This document shows, in pieces, positions 8,220 through 19,253 of a stretch of DNA of 64,000 nucleotides. Positions within the stretch are counted from its first letter, which is position 1. Every line of letters begins with the position of its first letter. The DNA comes from Phaeodactylum tricornutum CCAP 1055/1. Lineage: Eukaryota; Bacillariophyta; Bacillariophyceae; Surirellales; Neidiaceae. Under the pieces are notes generated by a model. The model had not been told where the DNA came from. It ran no database searches and was given only the letters and a program-made list of their open reading frames with translations. The position numbers and the translations under genes are program-made. Location: the NCBI RefSeq assembly GCF_000150955.2, contig NC_011672.1, positions 1,232,433 through 1,296,432 of the forward strand, read 5' to 3'.

Positions 8220-11200
8220 CTACCATCCATCCCGTTTAGCTCTATTTGTTTTCTTCGCATATGCCTCCGTGGTTGTTTTTTGCAAGCGTTCAAACACATC
8301 CTGGCTTGTGTAGTCTGAATGAGTATTTGACTCCTGCTTCAGAGGCTCACTTTGTACACTTGACGAAGACAGATCTTTGTCTGGTAGGGCGGGCTCTTGG
8401 ACAGTAGCCGAGGAGAAAGCGAAATCGCCTCGAACGTCGTAATCCGGAAGCATAGTACCGTTGTGTTTTACTGCGTATGATTGAGTTGTGGTTTTCTGCA
8501 ATCGTTCAAAAACATCCTGCTGTGTATACTCCAGTGAAAGACGAGGAGCGGCTCCCGCCGTCTGTTCCATCTGCTTTTCAAGCGGATCGTTGTCGCTTTC
8601 CAAGAGGTCGTCGAGCATTCTATCAGCGACTTCTTCTGCTGCCCTAGCTCGTTTGTCCTTCGTTTCTTGAAACTTTTCTTTTTGCGTCCCAGTGTACTGT
8701 GAGGGAGAAATCAGTCTGTCAAAAACAGACTTGTAGTCTTTCTGGTCGCTCAAAGAGCCAATGTTGAGTGGAGACGGAGACGCCAGAGATTGTGAGCTGC
8801 TGTCTCTACGTGGTTCGTCACCGGGAATAATGATCTTGTCAAGTCGATCTGCAATTTGTCTTGATAGTGCCCGACGTTGCACGTGTCCGCCTGGGGATTT
8901 TGGCCTCTTACTTTTGCTGCCTGTCGCTTTCGCTGGAGTTTTCATTGTGGAGTGCTTTTGTATACCTGTGAATCTGTCTGGGTCCGCCAGGCGATCAAAC
9001 ACAGAGAAATTTGCGAGCTTTGAGGCTTCCTCGACGAGTTCCGGAGATTCCATTAAAGAAGGCGGCATTTGACCCTCGGCTATCAAAGCCAAGTCAGCCA
9101 TGATTTCGCTCGTCCAGTCTTGTACATTTTTATCGTCAAAATTGTCTTCACTGTCGCTGGTATGCATGAGCTCGACATGTTTTTTTAAGCGAGGTGAAAG
9201 AAATGGACGGTCAGTTGAACGTTTGTGATTCGCTCGAATAAAGCGACGCTTCGGTATTCCACTGGAATGTACTCGGGGATGCAGTGCACCTTTCACGATG
9301 TCTAAGACCTCAGAGTCCAAAACTTTTTTGCGACTATCGAGCTGCTCCTGTTGGCCCTTCGTCGCCGCTTCTCGGATCTGACGCAGTGCTGAGCGTAAAT
9401 TACTTAATTCTTCTTGCAGGTCTTCACTTTCTTGAGACGCACTGACTAGATTGGAGGTCAACATATCGATCTGATCTCGATAGCATGCAACTGCTTCGGT
9501 TTCGTTTTGCAAGGCGAAAACCTGCCGCTCCAAAACCTGAATTCGCTCGTTGGAAAGAATCAGCAGCTTCGGGTCAGACGAAGAATCTGCGATACTGTTT
9601 CTCAATGCATGAGCGGATTCGTCACTGTCCGATCCTTGTTTGACCATATCCATCAACGAAAGAATTTGTTCTTGCTGCTTTTGGGTAGAAGATACAAGCT
9701 CGTGCCGTTGCTCATCCATATACGAGCGAAGGGCGGCTTCGCTTGTCTCAGCAGAGTTTTCGGCAGCTTGGACCCTTTCATCCAAAGCAGAGGCTGTTCT
9801 AGCAAGCGCCGCGATACGTCTTCGCTCGCGTACAATCATACCGAAGAGGACTCTAGAGGCAGTGCTTGTCGCCACTTGAGGTGAAACTTCTGTGTTGCAA
9901 TGTCAATGCGTTAGGATCCCAGCATCAACCAAATAGACGAGCAACGGGCAATATTGACGTACCGGAACAAAGCTTTTCAAATTCCTGATCGAACAAAAAC
10001 GAGTCACTGTGTTCATCGCGACTTGCTTTTCCTCGAGGATAAGTACGCTGTTTCCCCAATCTTTGCGCGAGTTGCCGGATCCGGTCTTGTTTGAACTGTA
10101 TCTGAATATTCAGTCCTTGAAGGGACTCCTCTGCTTCATCTCCGTTGCCACCTAGAGCTGCATCCCTTTGCGTTGTCAGTTCGAAATGATCCTCCCATTC
10201 TTGTGCAAGCTTGTCGACAAGCGCCTCTTTCCGCACGACGTCGGCCACTTTCTGATCGAAGAAATCTCTCAAAGAATCTGGGTCTATGAAAGAACTAGTT
10301 CTTGATATAGGTCTCTGGCCTTTCACAGCGGTCATTTTCTGTGTCGCCGCTGGCTGTGTCTCTCTTCTACCTACTATGACTGGATCGAGACCGGCCTTTG
10401 CCATGACCCCTCGTTTAACAGAAAGAAGACGAAGCTTTTTCTCGGTGTCTCTGTACTTCGTTCGCAAATGAGAGAGCTCTTCCAAACGAGATTTGGCAAC
10501 CTGATTTGCTATCTGTGCGTCAGCCTCGCGCTTACTTGAAATTTTCATTTGCTTGTTCAGCTCTCGATCCTTTTGCATGGTAAATCTGTGAAGCCTTTTC
10601 AACTCGTTCGCGTGGTTTTTCCGTTCGGTACCGAGCAGCTTCTGCAAGTCCACCTTCTTACGTTTCATCGCTTGAACATCCATTTGCAAACGGTTTATCT
10701 CCGAATCATTTCTTGATGATACCTTGGTCAAACTCATCAATTCCTTTTGACGCCTTTTGAGACTTGCAATATGCTCCTCCTTTTCACGAAGTCTTTCTCC
10801 TAAAAACGTTTTTGAAGGTCCGTCTTCTTTGGTTCGTTCAAGCTCAAGAATTAGGTGCTCTCGCTCTGATTCCTTACTGTCCAAAGCAGCTTCCATTTGC
10901 TGGAGCTTTTCCTCATAAAATCCTCGCATATTCTGAACAGAAAAGGAAATCAGAAAAATTCATTTCTTACAAACCAAAATCTAAAGTGTTGACGTACCGC
11001 GTATTTTTCCTGGCTGAGTCGGAGCTGATCGATAAGATCCTCCTTCGCGGCAATACTCTTGGAAAGCTCGATCAGGTCTGCTTGTAAGTGGCGCTCCTGA
11101 AGCTCATCTACGTGATTGGGTGTGACCTTTTCTTCATTTAATTTCCTATTGTCGCCTTCATCCTCTCCTTCGGCGTCGTCATAGAGACCTGCTCTAGCCA

Positions 11201-13247
11201 AAAATTTCTCTGTCAATTCGTCCAACTCTTCAAACTCGGCTTGCTCTTCCCCATCCAGAGCTCCATCATCTGCCTCTAACGCATTTCCTGGGTCTTCGAA
11301 GCTAGTTTCCGCTGATACTCTAGACTGTAAGCTCGCCAAACGAACGCGGTCCCTTTCCAAAGCCACTCGAGCTTGGGCGATCGCCACGTCTTCGTCGACA
11401 TCCCATAAAGTCGCTTGAGTAGCTTGGGCCTTCGCTTCTTGTAGAGATACTCTCAGCCTCCCAATTTCGCGTTCGTAATCTTCTGCCTTTTTCAAGAAGG
11501 CCTCTTCTATTGACTTGTTCTGCTGATTCGACGATGTAGTATCACCCGTCGATGAAGACGCTCCCAATATTGACAATTGCAGTTCAAACAGTTGCTTCTC
11601 CGCCTTTGCCACATATAGTTGTTCTTCGGCTGCGTCGTGGTACTTTTGTGATTCCCGCAACTCGTGCCTGGTTTGTGCCAATGCCTGTTCCATCTGTTCG
11701 ACCTGTTTTTCCCCATTTACACCCGAACTCGACAACGATCTCCCTGTCGCACCAAGAATCGTTGTTTGCCTGATTGCCCCGTTCGTGCCCCCATTCGGAT
11801 CCCCTCCCCAATTCCCCATGATTGCTTCCAGTCGGTCTTTCGTTACAAAGCATTCGCTCAGTGGTTTTCCCTGATGCACATTCCACAGATCCTTAGCCAG
11901 AAAAGTCACTTGTGCCTGTAACTCCGTCACGAGACGTGTGGTCGGATCTACATTTACTACGGCATTGTTCTGGATATTCTTTGCCCGGTTGGCGTACCGC
12001 AAACAATTTAAGGATTCTTCCAGATTGCTGCTAGCCGGGCTAACGCAAGCAATCATAAGCGTTTGATGATTGCCTCCCAGACTACCTTGCAACAGCCGCG
12101 TGAGTTTTGAATCGCGGTAGGGTACGAACGTTTTGCCCCGCTTCTTCGGATCCCCCAAGGCCGAAATTACGTTCCCCAGGACAAGCAGACCTTTATTGAT
12201 GTCGATTCCTTCCTTAAGACGTTGTCCCTGAGACTGCGTGCGCTTTTGCCGTTCCGAACCGGCCAAGTCGACAAAATTGAACTTGGAACGTTTGATCCGG
12301 CACGTAGTTTGTGGTAGCGTTCCCACGTTTTCGGTCGACTGGGCTGCGGTTGGAGTTGCTATGGTCTCCGTTTGTTCGACCACAAGGGAAAGCATGGCGT
12401 GAGAGCGCGAGCTCGTCGCGTTCATTGCGGTAGCCCCCGTAACACGGCGCAGCATTCCAGTAGTGATACAACGCAGAGCTTCGTCGGCTGTGGTGACGAG
12501 GCGCAGGGTGGCGCCAACGACTTCGGGCTCGTCCGTTCCGTTGTCGCGAATCGTGAGTTTGCCGCCAAGAGCCTGTGATTCCGACGACGCAGTTGCAGAA
12601 TTCGCCAGTAAATCCCGAATTTGCTCTCCGTAGAGTTCCAAAAACTGTAATTTGACTGTGACAGTGTCGCGTTCTTGCAGGCGTTCGAACAAATCGTGTA
12701 CGGCTCGAGGTAAGACCCCGGCTTGTTCACGATTGTGCAGTATGGAATCGTGCGGACCCAGGATCGTGTGTGTTTTTCCTGATCCAGTTTGTCCGTAGGC
12801 CAGGATTGTGGCGTTGTATCCTTCCAAAGTTGCATCCAGCAACGGTGCGACAACGTGTTGGTAGACCGCCGTTTGCGTTGCCGTTGGAGGAAATACTTGA
12901 TCAAAAGTAAAGCGTGGACCGGAAACACCACCGATACGAATGACGTGATGGTGTTGTTGTTTTTGTGCATGTTGCCCCATAACTTCGACGCAGTGGTCGG
13001 ATCCCCCTTCGGAAGCCAGCAATGGGCGAACTCGGACGGCAACCCGGACTGAGGACGGATCGGTTGCATTGCTAGTGATGGCGCTAGCAGTCGATGGCTC
13101 TGCCGGCGATCGCAACGGGGTCGACGTCAAGGCAACGACTGCTAGCGCCGTTGTTAAATCATCTTCCTGTCCATCGTTTTCGTCGTGATCAAACGTGAAA
13201 GATGATGCGACCAACGGAGTTGCCGCGTTTGGACTGGAGTCGGTCAT
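8220..13247 (-). CDS. Kinesin-4-like motor protein with long coiled coil and repeat tail
   Basis: Three exons (13247-10998, 10932-9963, 9889-8220) give 1629 residues; introns are 65 and 73 bp with GTACGT donors, and phases match. Residues 66-430 form an N-terminal kinesin motor: VRVAVRVRPLL opening, P-loop AYGQTGSGKTHT, switch I NATSSRSH, switch II DLAGSERQKRT, and YRDSKLTRLLQ. The opening and the stalk segment MKRKKVDLQKLL, with its basic QKDRELNKQMK continuation, fit the kinesin-4 group (KIF4/KIF21, chromokinesins), plus-end motors that act on spindle midzone or axonemal microtubules. Residues 430-1100 are coiled coil. The last 260 residues hold four copies of a V-F-[DE]-R-L motif described in the findings. 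I see no cysteine-rich DNA-binding domain as in animal KIF4. The group assignment is good but not certain. Confidence 0.9.
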
Positions 13248-13980
13248 GCTTCGATGGTGCTAGCTCTTGGCGTGTTTGTTCTGTCATTCACAGTCAACTT
13301 CACCACTTGCTTTTGGCAAATTCTACACAAGGACGAGTACGTGCACTGCAAAAACGGCAGAGACTTCGTTTCGCTACAACTGAATTGACAAACGAAGCAA
13401 AATTGGCACTTGATGCCGAGAGTAGACGGATTGACTTTTTATGTGTTACGGTGTGCGAAAGGAATAACCAACACACTATTGGCTTGCCGGACGAGCCTCG
13501 GATCTCATTGTCGTGTCGCGACCAATTTCATCCGAGTGTCCAGCGACAACGGTCACCCATTTATCATTCGAATGTGACTAGGACACCTGGGAGTCGAATA
13601 ACGGTCCAAGATTGGCTCGTTATATCCCATTGATGAGCACACGATACTAAAAAAATTGAGCTAGATATGGTTGAGAACCGCAACTATACCATGGGAGTCG
13701 TACGCAGCTATATCATTGAACAAAGCAGTCGTCCTTAGGTATCTTAATTTACTGGTTTTCAACTTCCGTTTTTGTATATACTGCAAACGTCCAAAGCGTC
13801 CAGGATCAGAGAAGATACGAAACCAGCCGAGTTTTTTTTTCCACAAGCCGTGTGCCGTGTCATGCCATGCCCAATAGGAAACACGCCGTAGATACGGCCT
13901 CCTTGAAACTTCCGCAAGAACAAAGAGCTTTGTGCCGGTAACGTGCAATCTCTACCTTGACAATTATTGACGCGCATACA
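13248..13980. promoter_or_regulatory. Shared upstream region of kinesin and rhodanese genes
   Basis: The two genes diverge from here. A copy of the recurrent motif, read TTGACTGTGA on the minus strand, lies at 13288-13297, 41 bp before the kinesin ATG. The rest is unremarkable; the overlapping open frames have no family likeness. Confidence 0.45.
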
Positions 13981-14544
13981 ATGAAAAGCTGCCGATTCGG
14001 TGGTCGTTGTGTTGCTCTTGTCGGATTGTTCGCCAAGCCGCACATGGCGTTTGTTGCGAACCGATTGGCCGTAGTCGGGGCGAGCAACCCAGCAGTCAGC
14101 TTTTCGTCAACTTTGTACGCACCAAAAGCGTTCCGCATGAGCAGCTCCCGCGCGAGCTCTACGAGCGGAGCTGCCGCGCCCATCAAGCACATTGGCAAAG
14201 CCGAAATGCAAGAGATCCTCGAAGACTACGAGGATGGAGGCACCGAAGAGTCTCGCTACATCGTTATTGACGTTCGCGGTGACGACGAGGTCATGTATAC
14301 TGGCAAACTCGCACCGTCGGTAATTACCTTACCGATTCAAGTCATCATGAGCTCCAACGCCTTTCAAATGGATCCGGATGATTTCGAAGAGGCATTCGGG
14401 TTCGTCAAACCTGATTTAGACGACACACTAGTGTTTACCTGCGCTGCGGGAGTGCGGAGCGTATACGCTTGTCAAGCTGCCGCCCGAGCCGGCTATTCGA
14501 AGCTCGTCAATTACGTTGGAGGCGCTAACGACTGGTTCACATAA
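13981..14544 (+). CDS. Rhodanese-domain sulfurtransferase-like protein
   Basis: The 187-residue protein has a single rhodanese domain in its C-terminal 125 residues: IVIDVRGDDEV, the strand LVFTCAAGVRS that holds the active-site Cys, and a closing GGANDWF. Rhodanese domains move sulfane sulfur through a cysteine persulfide. The loop CAAGVRS has six residues after the Cys with a terminal Arg-Ser, as in active single-domain members. The first 55 residues are basic and Ser/Ala-rich with few acids, compatible with organelle import, mitochondrion or plastid not resolved. I chose the ATG at 13981; an in-frame TTG at 13957 is less likely. The substrate is unknown. Confidence 0.88.
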   Translation: MKSCRFGGRCVALVGLFAKPHMAFVANRLAVVGASNPAVSFSSTLYAPKAFRMSSSRASSTSGAAAPIKHIGKAEMQEILEDYEDGGTEESRYIVIDVRGDDEVMYTGKLAPSVITLPIQVIMSSNAFQMDPDDFEEAFGFVKPDLDDTLVFTCAAGVRSVYACQAAARAGYSKLVNYVGGANDWFT

Positions 14545-14794
14545 AATACTCTGATAAAACCACCAGCACCCTTCGAACTCGGCCCTTCAATATGGCTGGA
14601 ATATAGTAGCCATCGTTGGCATTGTCCAGTCCAGGCAAATGCTGCGTGTAGCAAAATGTCGGGTCTAGCGCATTCTTTGAAATTGTTTTATCGGGTCTCT
14701 CAATTTGAACGAACAATTAAGAGAACAAGAGTGTACTCGCTTTGCAATGTGTATTTATCCGATTGCGTCATCGGAAGCGGAAGCTTTGCTACAA

Positions 14795-17290
14795 TTAGAG
14801 ATCCGCCGATCTTCTACTCTTCCTCTTGCTCTTGTCCGGCTTTAGCTTACTCTTGTCGTCGGTATCGGCCGTTTCTTTCCTCTTCTCCTTCTCTTTTTTG
14901 TCCGCCTTTGCTTTCTTCTTCTTCTTCTCGCCATCGCTGCTAGCGGTCGCAGTTTTCTTCTTCTCAGATCTCGCCTTCGTCGGGCTGTTTGGATCAGGGT
15001 TGGACGAGACGGGAGACTCAGCCACTTTTATCTTTTTGGAATCAGTGCTTCCAGTGCTCGACTCATATATGTGATTTTTCTCTGCGGATGCACTCTTCCC
15101 GCTTTTGTGCAACATCGTTTTCTTTTCGGATTTTGTCGTTTCCTTTTTGCCCCTCTTTGAAGTCTTCTTCGATTTTTCTGGTCCGCATGCATCACCTTTA
15201 TGCACCTTCTCCCTTTCTTCAACACTGCTCTTAGAAACGTCCTTGTTGTGTTTTTTGTGCTTCTTGCTTCCGAGATCCAGCTGCGTCGCCTCATCCATTG
15301 TACTCTTTTTTGAAATGCTCATCTGAGTTGCTGGAGGAAAGTTGTTCACGGGAGCCTGCAATTTAGCACTTGCGGCATTGGCCGCAGCGCGGGCTTTTTG
15401 TCTCTTCTCTTGCTCTTTCAAGTAAGCACACGCATCCAAGAACGTACCGTCATCCGATCCGTCAACACTATCTAAATCGCCGACAGCCATATCAAACCCC
15501 TTGGGAACGCGAGTTTTGGCATCGGCACTGAGAAAATCTGAAATACGTCTTGGCTTTGCGCGCTTTTCGTCCTTTTTCGACAGAACGGGAATGTCCAAAG
15601 AACTTCCGGAGTCGTCATCGGATTCGTCCTCGCTGTCAGTGTAGTCTCGCACCTTGGGAATTGACTTCATTGAATATACATTCGTGTTTTTGTCATCAGA
15701 ATCTGTCCCGTCTGATTCTTCCTTTTTGATCACAGCCGCTACAGAGGCAACTTGTCTCTCGGATAGGGACGCGTGAAGTACCACGGGCTTCTTCGGAGGC
15801 CCTTCGCTGGACGAATCGTCGTCAGAGTCGTCGCTGTCGATGTAATTGCCGCTATGTTTGGGATTTTTGGCACTTCGGGCGTTAGCTGATGCACTTGTCA
15901 TGTCCTTATCACTAGTGCTCTTGTTGTTACTATTCGTGGATACTTGAGTAGGTTGTGAATGGCGTGCGACGGTGTTCTTGGGAGGTGCCTCGATAGACGA
16001 GTCGTCGTCGGAGTCGTCGCTGTCAACATCAGCGACGCTCTTTTTCGGACCGGCTTTGGCGCTTCCGACACTGAATGGGGCTTTTGTACGATCCTTATCA
16101 CTAGTGCTCGTGTCGTAACTTTTCGTGGGTGCAAGAGATGGAGGTGTAGGGCGTACTAAGGGCTTCTTGGAAGGTTCTTCGATAGATGAGTCGTCGTCAG
16201 AGTCGTCACTATCGACAGCTGCGACTTTGCTTTTTGACTCGACTTTGTAGCTTCGGCCGCTGTTTGACGCGTTTGTAGGGTTATTAGGACCGATGCCCGT
16301 AGTAGAATTCCCCGAAGGTGTGAAAGAAGATGGTGAAGGGTGTATGACGGCCTTCTTCGGAGTCTCTTCACTGGACGAGTCGTCGTCAGAGCCGTCTTTG
16401 TCAGTACCACCGGCTGTTTTTCTGGTTTCCATTCCCCTATAGTTTGTAGCCCTATCATCCTCTAACACATCCGAGTCTTCTTCATCACTGTTGTCAATGA
16501 GTACCTTTTTCATGGTGGTGGAAGGAGATTGCTTGTATTGGGAGGCTTGAGCCGATTCCTGTTTTGATTTGTCCAGTGATTCAGAATCTTTTACTGAAGT
16601 GTGTGGAATACCGTCGCAAGGCTTTTGTTCAGATTCTTGGATGCCCGTTTTCGCTAGATACGGTTTCTTGGATGGTGAGCTGTCGTGCGATAGATTATTC
16701 GACGACCCGTTTAGTACGAGGCTGCTGGACGAGTCGTTGAGCTGTGTACTGTTGGACGAGCTATTGAATCGCTCTTCCGTGTACCGTTGTTCGTGACGAT
16801 CCTTTTTATACTTGTCTTGGCTACGATGGTTCAAAGGAGAACTTGCACCGACGTGATGAACAACAACGCCATTCGAGTTTCGTACAATGGAAGGATCTTG
16901 CTTTCCCGAAACCTCGAGCACATCAGAATCATCAACTTTTCTGAAATTCATTTTATTGAACTTTTTCATCCACTCTGGCTTTTTATCCTCAGATGCGGCA
17001 TCGTCGTCTGTTTCTTCGTGTTTGGGGCTCTTAGGTACAGAAACAGTACCGCGATTCGCACGTCGTTTCAAGGTCTCCTGCATCCACGCGGGCTGACTCG
17101 ACTTGCTGGACTCATCCTGCCCGAAACTTTCCGTACCTGGTGCTTCCTTGGCTTTTTTTTGAAGCAGGCTTTGCTTCCAAGCGGGCAACGTAGGATCGAA
17201 ATTAGGATCGTTCGAGATTGTCTCTTTCTTTTCCAAAAGCTTCTTTTTCCAGGCCGGAATGGCTGGATTGTCCGTGGCAACGCTGTTCAT
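14795..17290 (-). CDS. Ser/Asp/Lys-rich repeat protein with four PAWK-type motifs
   Basis: I do not recognise an orthologue. From the ATG at 17290 the product has 831 residues. The first 140 contain four spaced motifs: IPAWKKKLLEKK, LPAWKQSLLQKK, QPAWMQETLKRR and PEWMKKFNKM. A similar P-x-W-K-x-x-L-x-x-[KR] motif occurs in animal phostensin and taperin, so a link to phosphatase or actin regulation is possible but only by analogy. The middle has at least four tandem acidic-serine blocks (DSDDSDDDSS) spaced by basic Pro/Lys segments, like Nopp140/SRP40-type nucleolar proteins and likely casein kinase 2 targets. The C-terminal 150 residues are Lys-rich with several nuclear-localisation-like clusters. 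An upstream in-frame ATG at 17476 adds 62 residues with a short hydrophobic run; the motif-bearing start looks better. Confidence 0.75.
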   Translation of the reverse strand: MNSVATDNPAIPAWKKKLLEKKETISNDPNFDPTLPAWKQSLLQKKAKEAPGTESFGQDESSKSSQPAWMQETLKRRANRGTVSVPKSPKHEETDDDAASEDKKPEWMKKFNKMNFRKVDDSDVLEVSGKQDPSIVRNSNGVVVHHVGASSPLNHRSQDKYKKDRHEQRYTEERFNSSSNSTQLNDSSSSLVLNGSSNNLSHDSSPSKKPYLAKTGIQESEQKPCDGIPHTSVKDSESLDKSKQESAQASQYKQSPSTTMKKVLIDNSDEEDSDVLEDDRATNYRGMETRKTAGGTDKDGSDDDSSSEETPKKAVIHPSPSSFTPSGNSTTGIGPNNPTNASNSGRSYKVESKSKVAAVDSDDSDDDSSIEEPSKKPLVRPTPPSLAPTKSYDTSTSDKDRTKAPFSVGSAKAGPKKSVADVDSDDSDDDSSIEAPPKNTVARHSQPTQVSTNSNNKSTSDKDMTSASANARSAKNPKHSGNYIDSDDSDDDSSSEGPPKKPVVLHASLSERQVASVAAVIKKEESDGTDSDDKNTNVYSMKSIPKVRDYTDSEDESDDDSGSSLDIPVLSKKDEKRAKPRRISDFLSADAKTRVPKGFDMAVGDLDSVDGSDDGTFLDACAYLKEQEKRQKARAAANAASAKLQAPVNNFPPATQMSISKKSTMDEATQLDLGSKKHKKHNKDVSKSSVEEREKVHKGDACGPEKSKKTSKRGKKETTKSEKKTMLHKSGKSASAEKNHIYESSTGSTDSKKIKVAESPVSSNPDPNSPTKARSEKKKTATASSDGEKKKKKAKADKKEKEKRKETADTDDKSKLKPDKSKRKSRRSADL
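15797..16420 (-). repeat. Tandem coding repeats of the acidic-serine block, about 190 bp each
   Basis: The sequence encoding DSDDSDDDSS recurs near 15809, 15997, 16184 and 16374, that is every 187-190 bp, with shared flanks encoding Lys-Pro and Ser/Thr. A fifth, looser copy lies near 15605. The even spacing points to duplication of one unit inside the gene. Confidence 0.8.
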
Positions 17291-17955
17291 GGTGCAGACG
17301 CGACTGTCTCTGTAGACCCGAATTTGTGTGGATTCCTCTCCGGTCGGTGACTTCAGGGGGTAAAAAGATGTGGAGCAAACAAGCAGGACCCAAAGGACTT
17401 TGACTCGCTTTTTGGATGACCAACGTTGCTCGCGAGACCTAGAAAGTTCGTTGCGAAAAGTCATCCGGAAATACATTAGCAGGCATTTTCAATTACTTTG
17501 ACTGTGAATTGGGCCCGATCAAAAATCATGATTTTGAAGGCTGCTGTGCTTCCCCAAGGAACCGATAAGTAGCTTGGTACCGTTTGATGAAATCCCGTAC
17601 CACATCTGTTTCTGGTTGACTTTCCAATTGGAAGCTTACCGTTAATTACGTGTCTCGACACATACGGGTATCTCGACAAACAACACCCTCTCCAAAATGA
17701 CACGCAGCCAGACAACTTTGGCGTACGGAACTCAACCGTTGAAGGGTACCATGCCTTGTGTGAAAAATAGTAGTTATTCCGTGAAAGATATCCCTATTCC
17801 GTTTCGCAGTCAATGCAGAGCATCTGATCCAACGACCAGCCCCGCTCCGTCTCTTTCCGTTCCGACCTTACGTAGTACACGCTGCTCCGTTGGAAATCGA
17901 AATTTTCTGTCGAGAAGAAGCAGTACCGAGTTCGAGTCTAGCTTCCTGTAGCAGC
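17291..17955. promoter_or_regulatory. Divergent upstream region of the repeat-protein and CDK genes
   Basis: A TTTGACTGTGAATT sequence lies at 17497-17510. It sits 21 bp upstream of the alternative ATG at 17476 and 207 bp upstream of the preferred one, so it may mark the transcription start of the repeat-protein gene. No other feature is visible. Confidence 0.4.
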
Positions 17956-19253
17956 ATGAACTACGAAGTATACGATGACGATGCCAATGTGATCGAGACA
18001 GTATCCGACGAGGAATTGCATGAAGAAATGGATACAGAACAGCAACCAACCGAAGCGGAAAGTAATAACGGCAACAGGAATTCCAATACGCGTCGTGGAA
18101 ACCGCCTGTCGGATCAAGTGAACATGGATGATGAGCCGGAAATTCCCGGCTATGAACGGTACGTATCGACATATTCATTCGTGTAGGCGAGCTCAAGCCG
18201 TGACGAACACCGCGACAGTTATGGGAGGCCACCTGGATACTAGCGATCCTCACATTCTTCATCGTTTGCTTCTAGTACGGAAATGATAGGCCAGGGCGCT
18301 TACGGAATTGTTTTTAAGGGGACAAAGATAGATACGGGCGAAACAATTGCCATCAAACGAATTGCTTTTGCGGATTCTACACCGGAAGGTGGGGTACCCT
18401 GTAACGTCATCCGTGAGATCAGCCTACTGCGAGAACTGGATCACCCCAACGTAGTCAAGCTACTGGACATCATTCAAGCGCGGCGCGGAGGATTGTACCT
18501 CGTCTTTGAGCATGTAGCATACGACTTGAAAATGTACATGGATCAGTGTCAAACGTCCGATGATATTTCGGAGCGCCAGGGTTTACCTATTTCCACCGTA
18601 CGCTCTTTCTTGCGACAAATCATTGCCGGGGTACGCAAAATGCGAGCAGCTCTTTGAGATGTGATCCATGTTTTCCCTTCTGTGCCCTCACGATGCTGTT
18701 CTCGTCATTTCAGGTCGGATGCTGTCATACCTACCGTATTTTGCACCGGGATCTCAAGCCTCATAACCTCTTGATTACAGCGGACGGTAGGGACGTCAAG
18801 TTGGCCGATTTTGGACTGGCGCGCCTATCGGCAATCCCCAACGGTCCGTACACGTTCGAAGTCGTGACGCTCTGGTACCGAGCCCCCGAGCTACTTCTGG
18901 GGGCGAATCGCTACTCGACGTCGATTGATGTTTGGAGCATTGGTTGTATTTTTGCCGAAATGGCTACCGGAATGCCTCTTTTCCCGGGACGCTCGGACAT
19001 TGACCAACTTTTCAAGATCTTTCAACGTCGCGGCACGCCATCCGGAGATATGTGGCCGGCCGTCACGCGGCTGCCGCACTACAACGTGGAGTTTCCCATG
19101 TGGTCGGAGCGTCCCATCACGGACTTTTGCCCGGCACAGAAGTTGGGTGGTCCAGCCGGGGTTGATCTAATCAACAAGCTTTTGGCGTACGACCCGGAAC
19201 GGCGAATTTCTTGCAAGATGGCGCTGCAACACCCGTTCTTTCTACAGGCCTAA
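17956..19253 (+). CDS. Cyclin-dependent kinase, divergent PSTAIRE-helix type
   Basis: Three exons (17956-18158, 18276-18630, 18714-19253) give 365 residues; phases match and introns are 117 and 83 bp. A 70-residue acidic N-terminal extension precedes the kinase. The kinase has GQGAYGIV (glycine loop), AIKRI, the cyclin-binding helix EGGVPCNVIREISLL where the usual core would be PSTAIRE, HRDLKPHNLL, DFGLARL, and a T-loop with TFEVVTLWYRAPE, including the activating Thr. So catalytic residues are complete. The glycine loop has Ala in the place of the inhibitory Thr14 of CDK1, while Tyr15 is kept. This fits a CDK group member that phosphorylates Ser/Thr-Pro sites with a cyclin, but not CDKA or CDKB proper. 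An in-frame ATG at 17890 could extend it by 22 residues. Confidence 0.92.
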
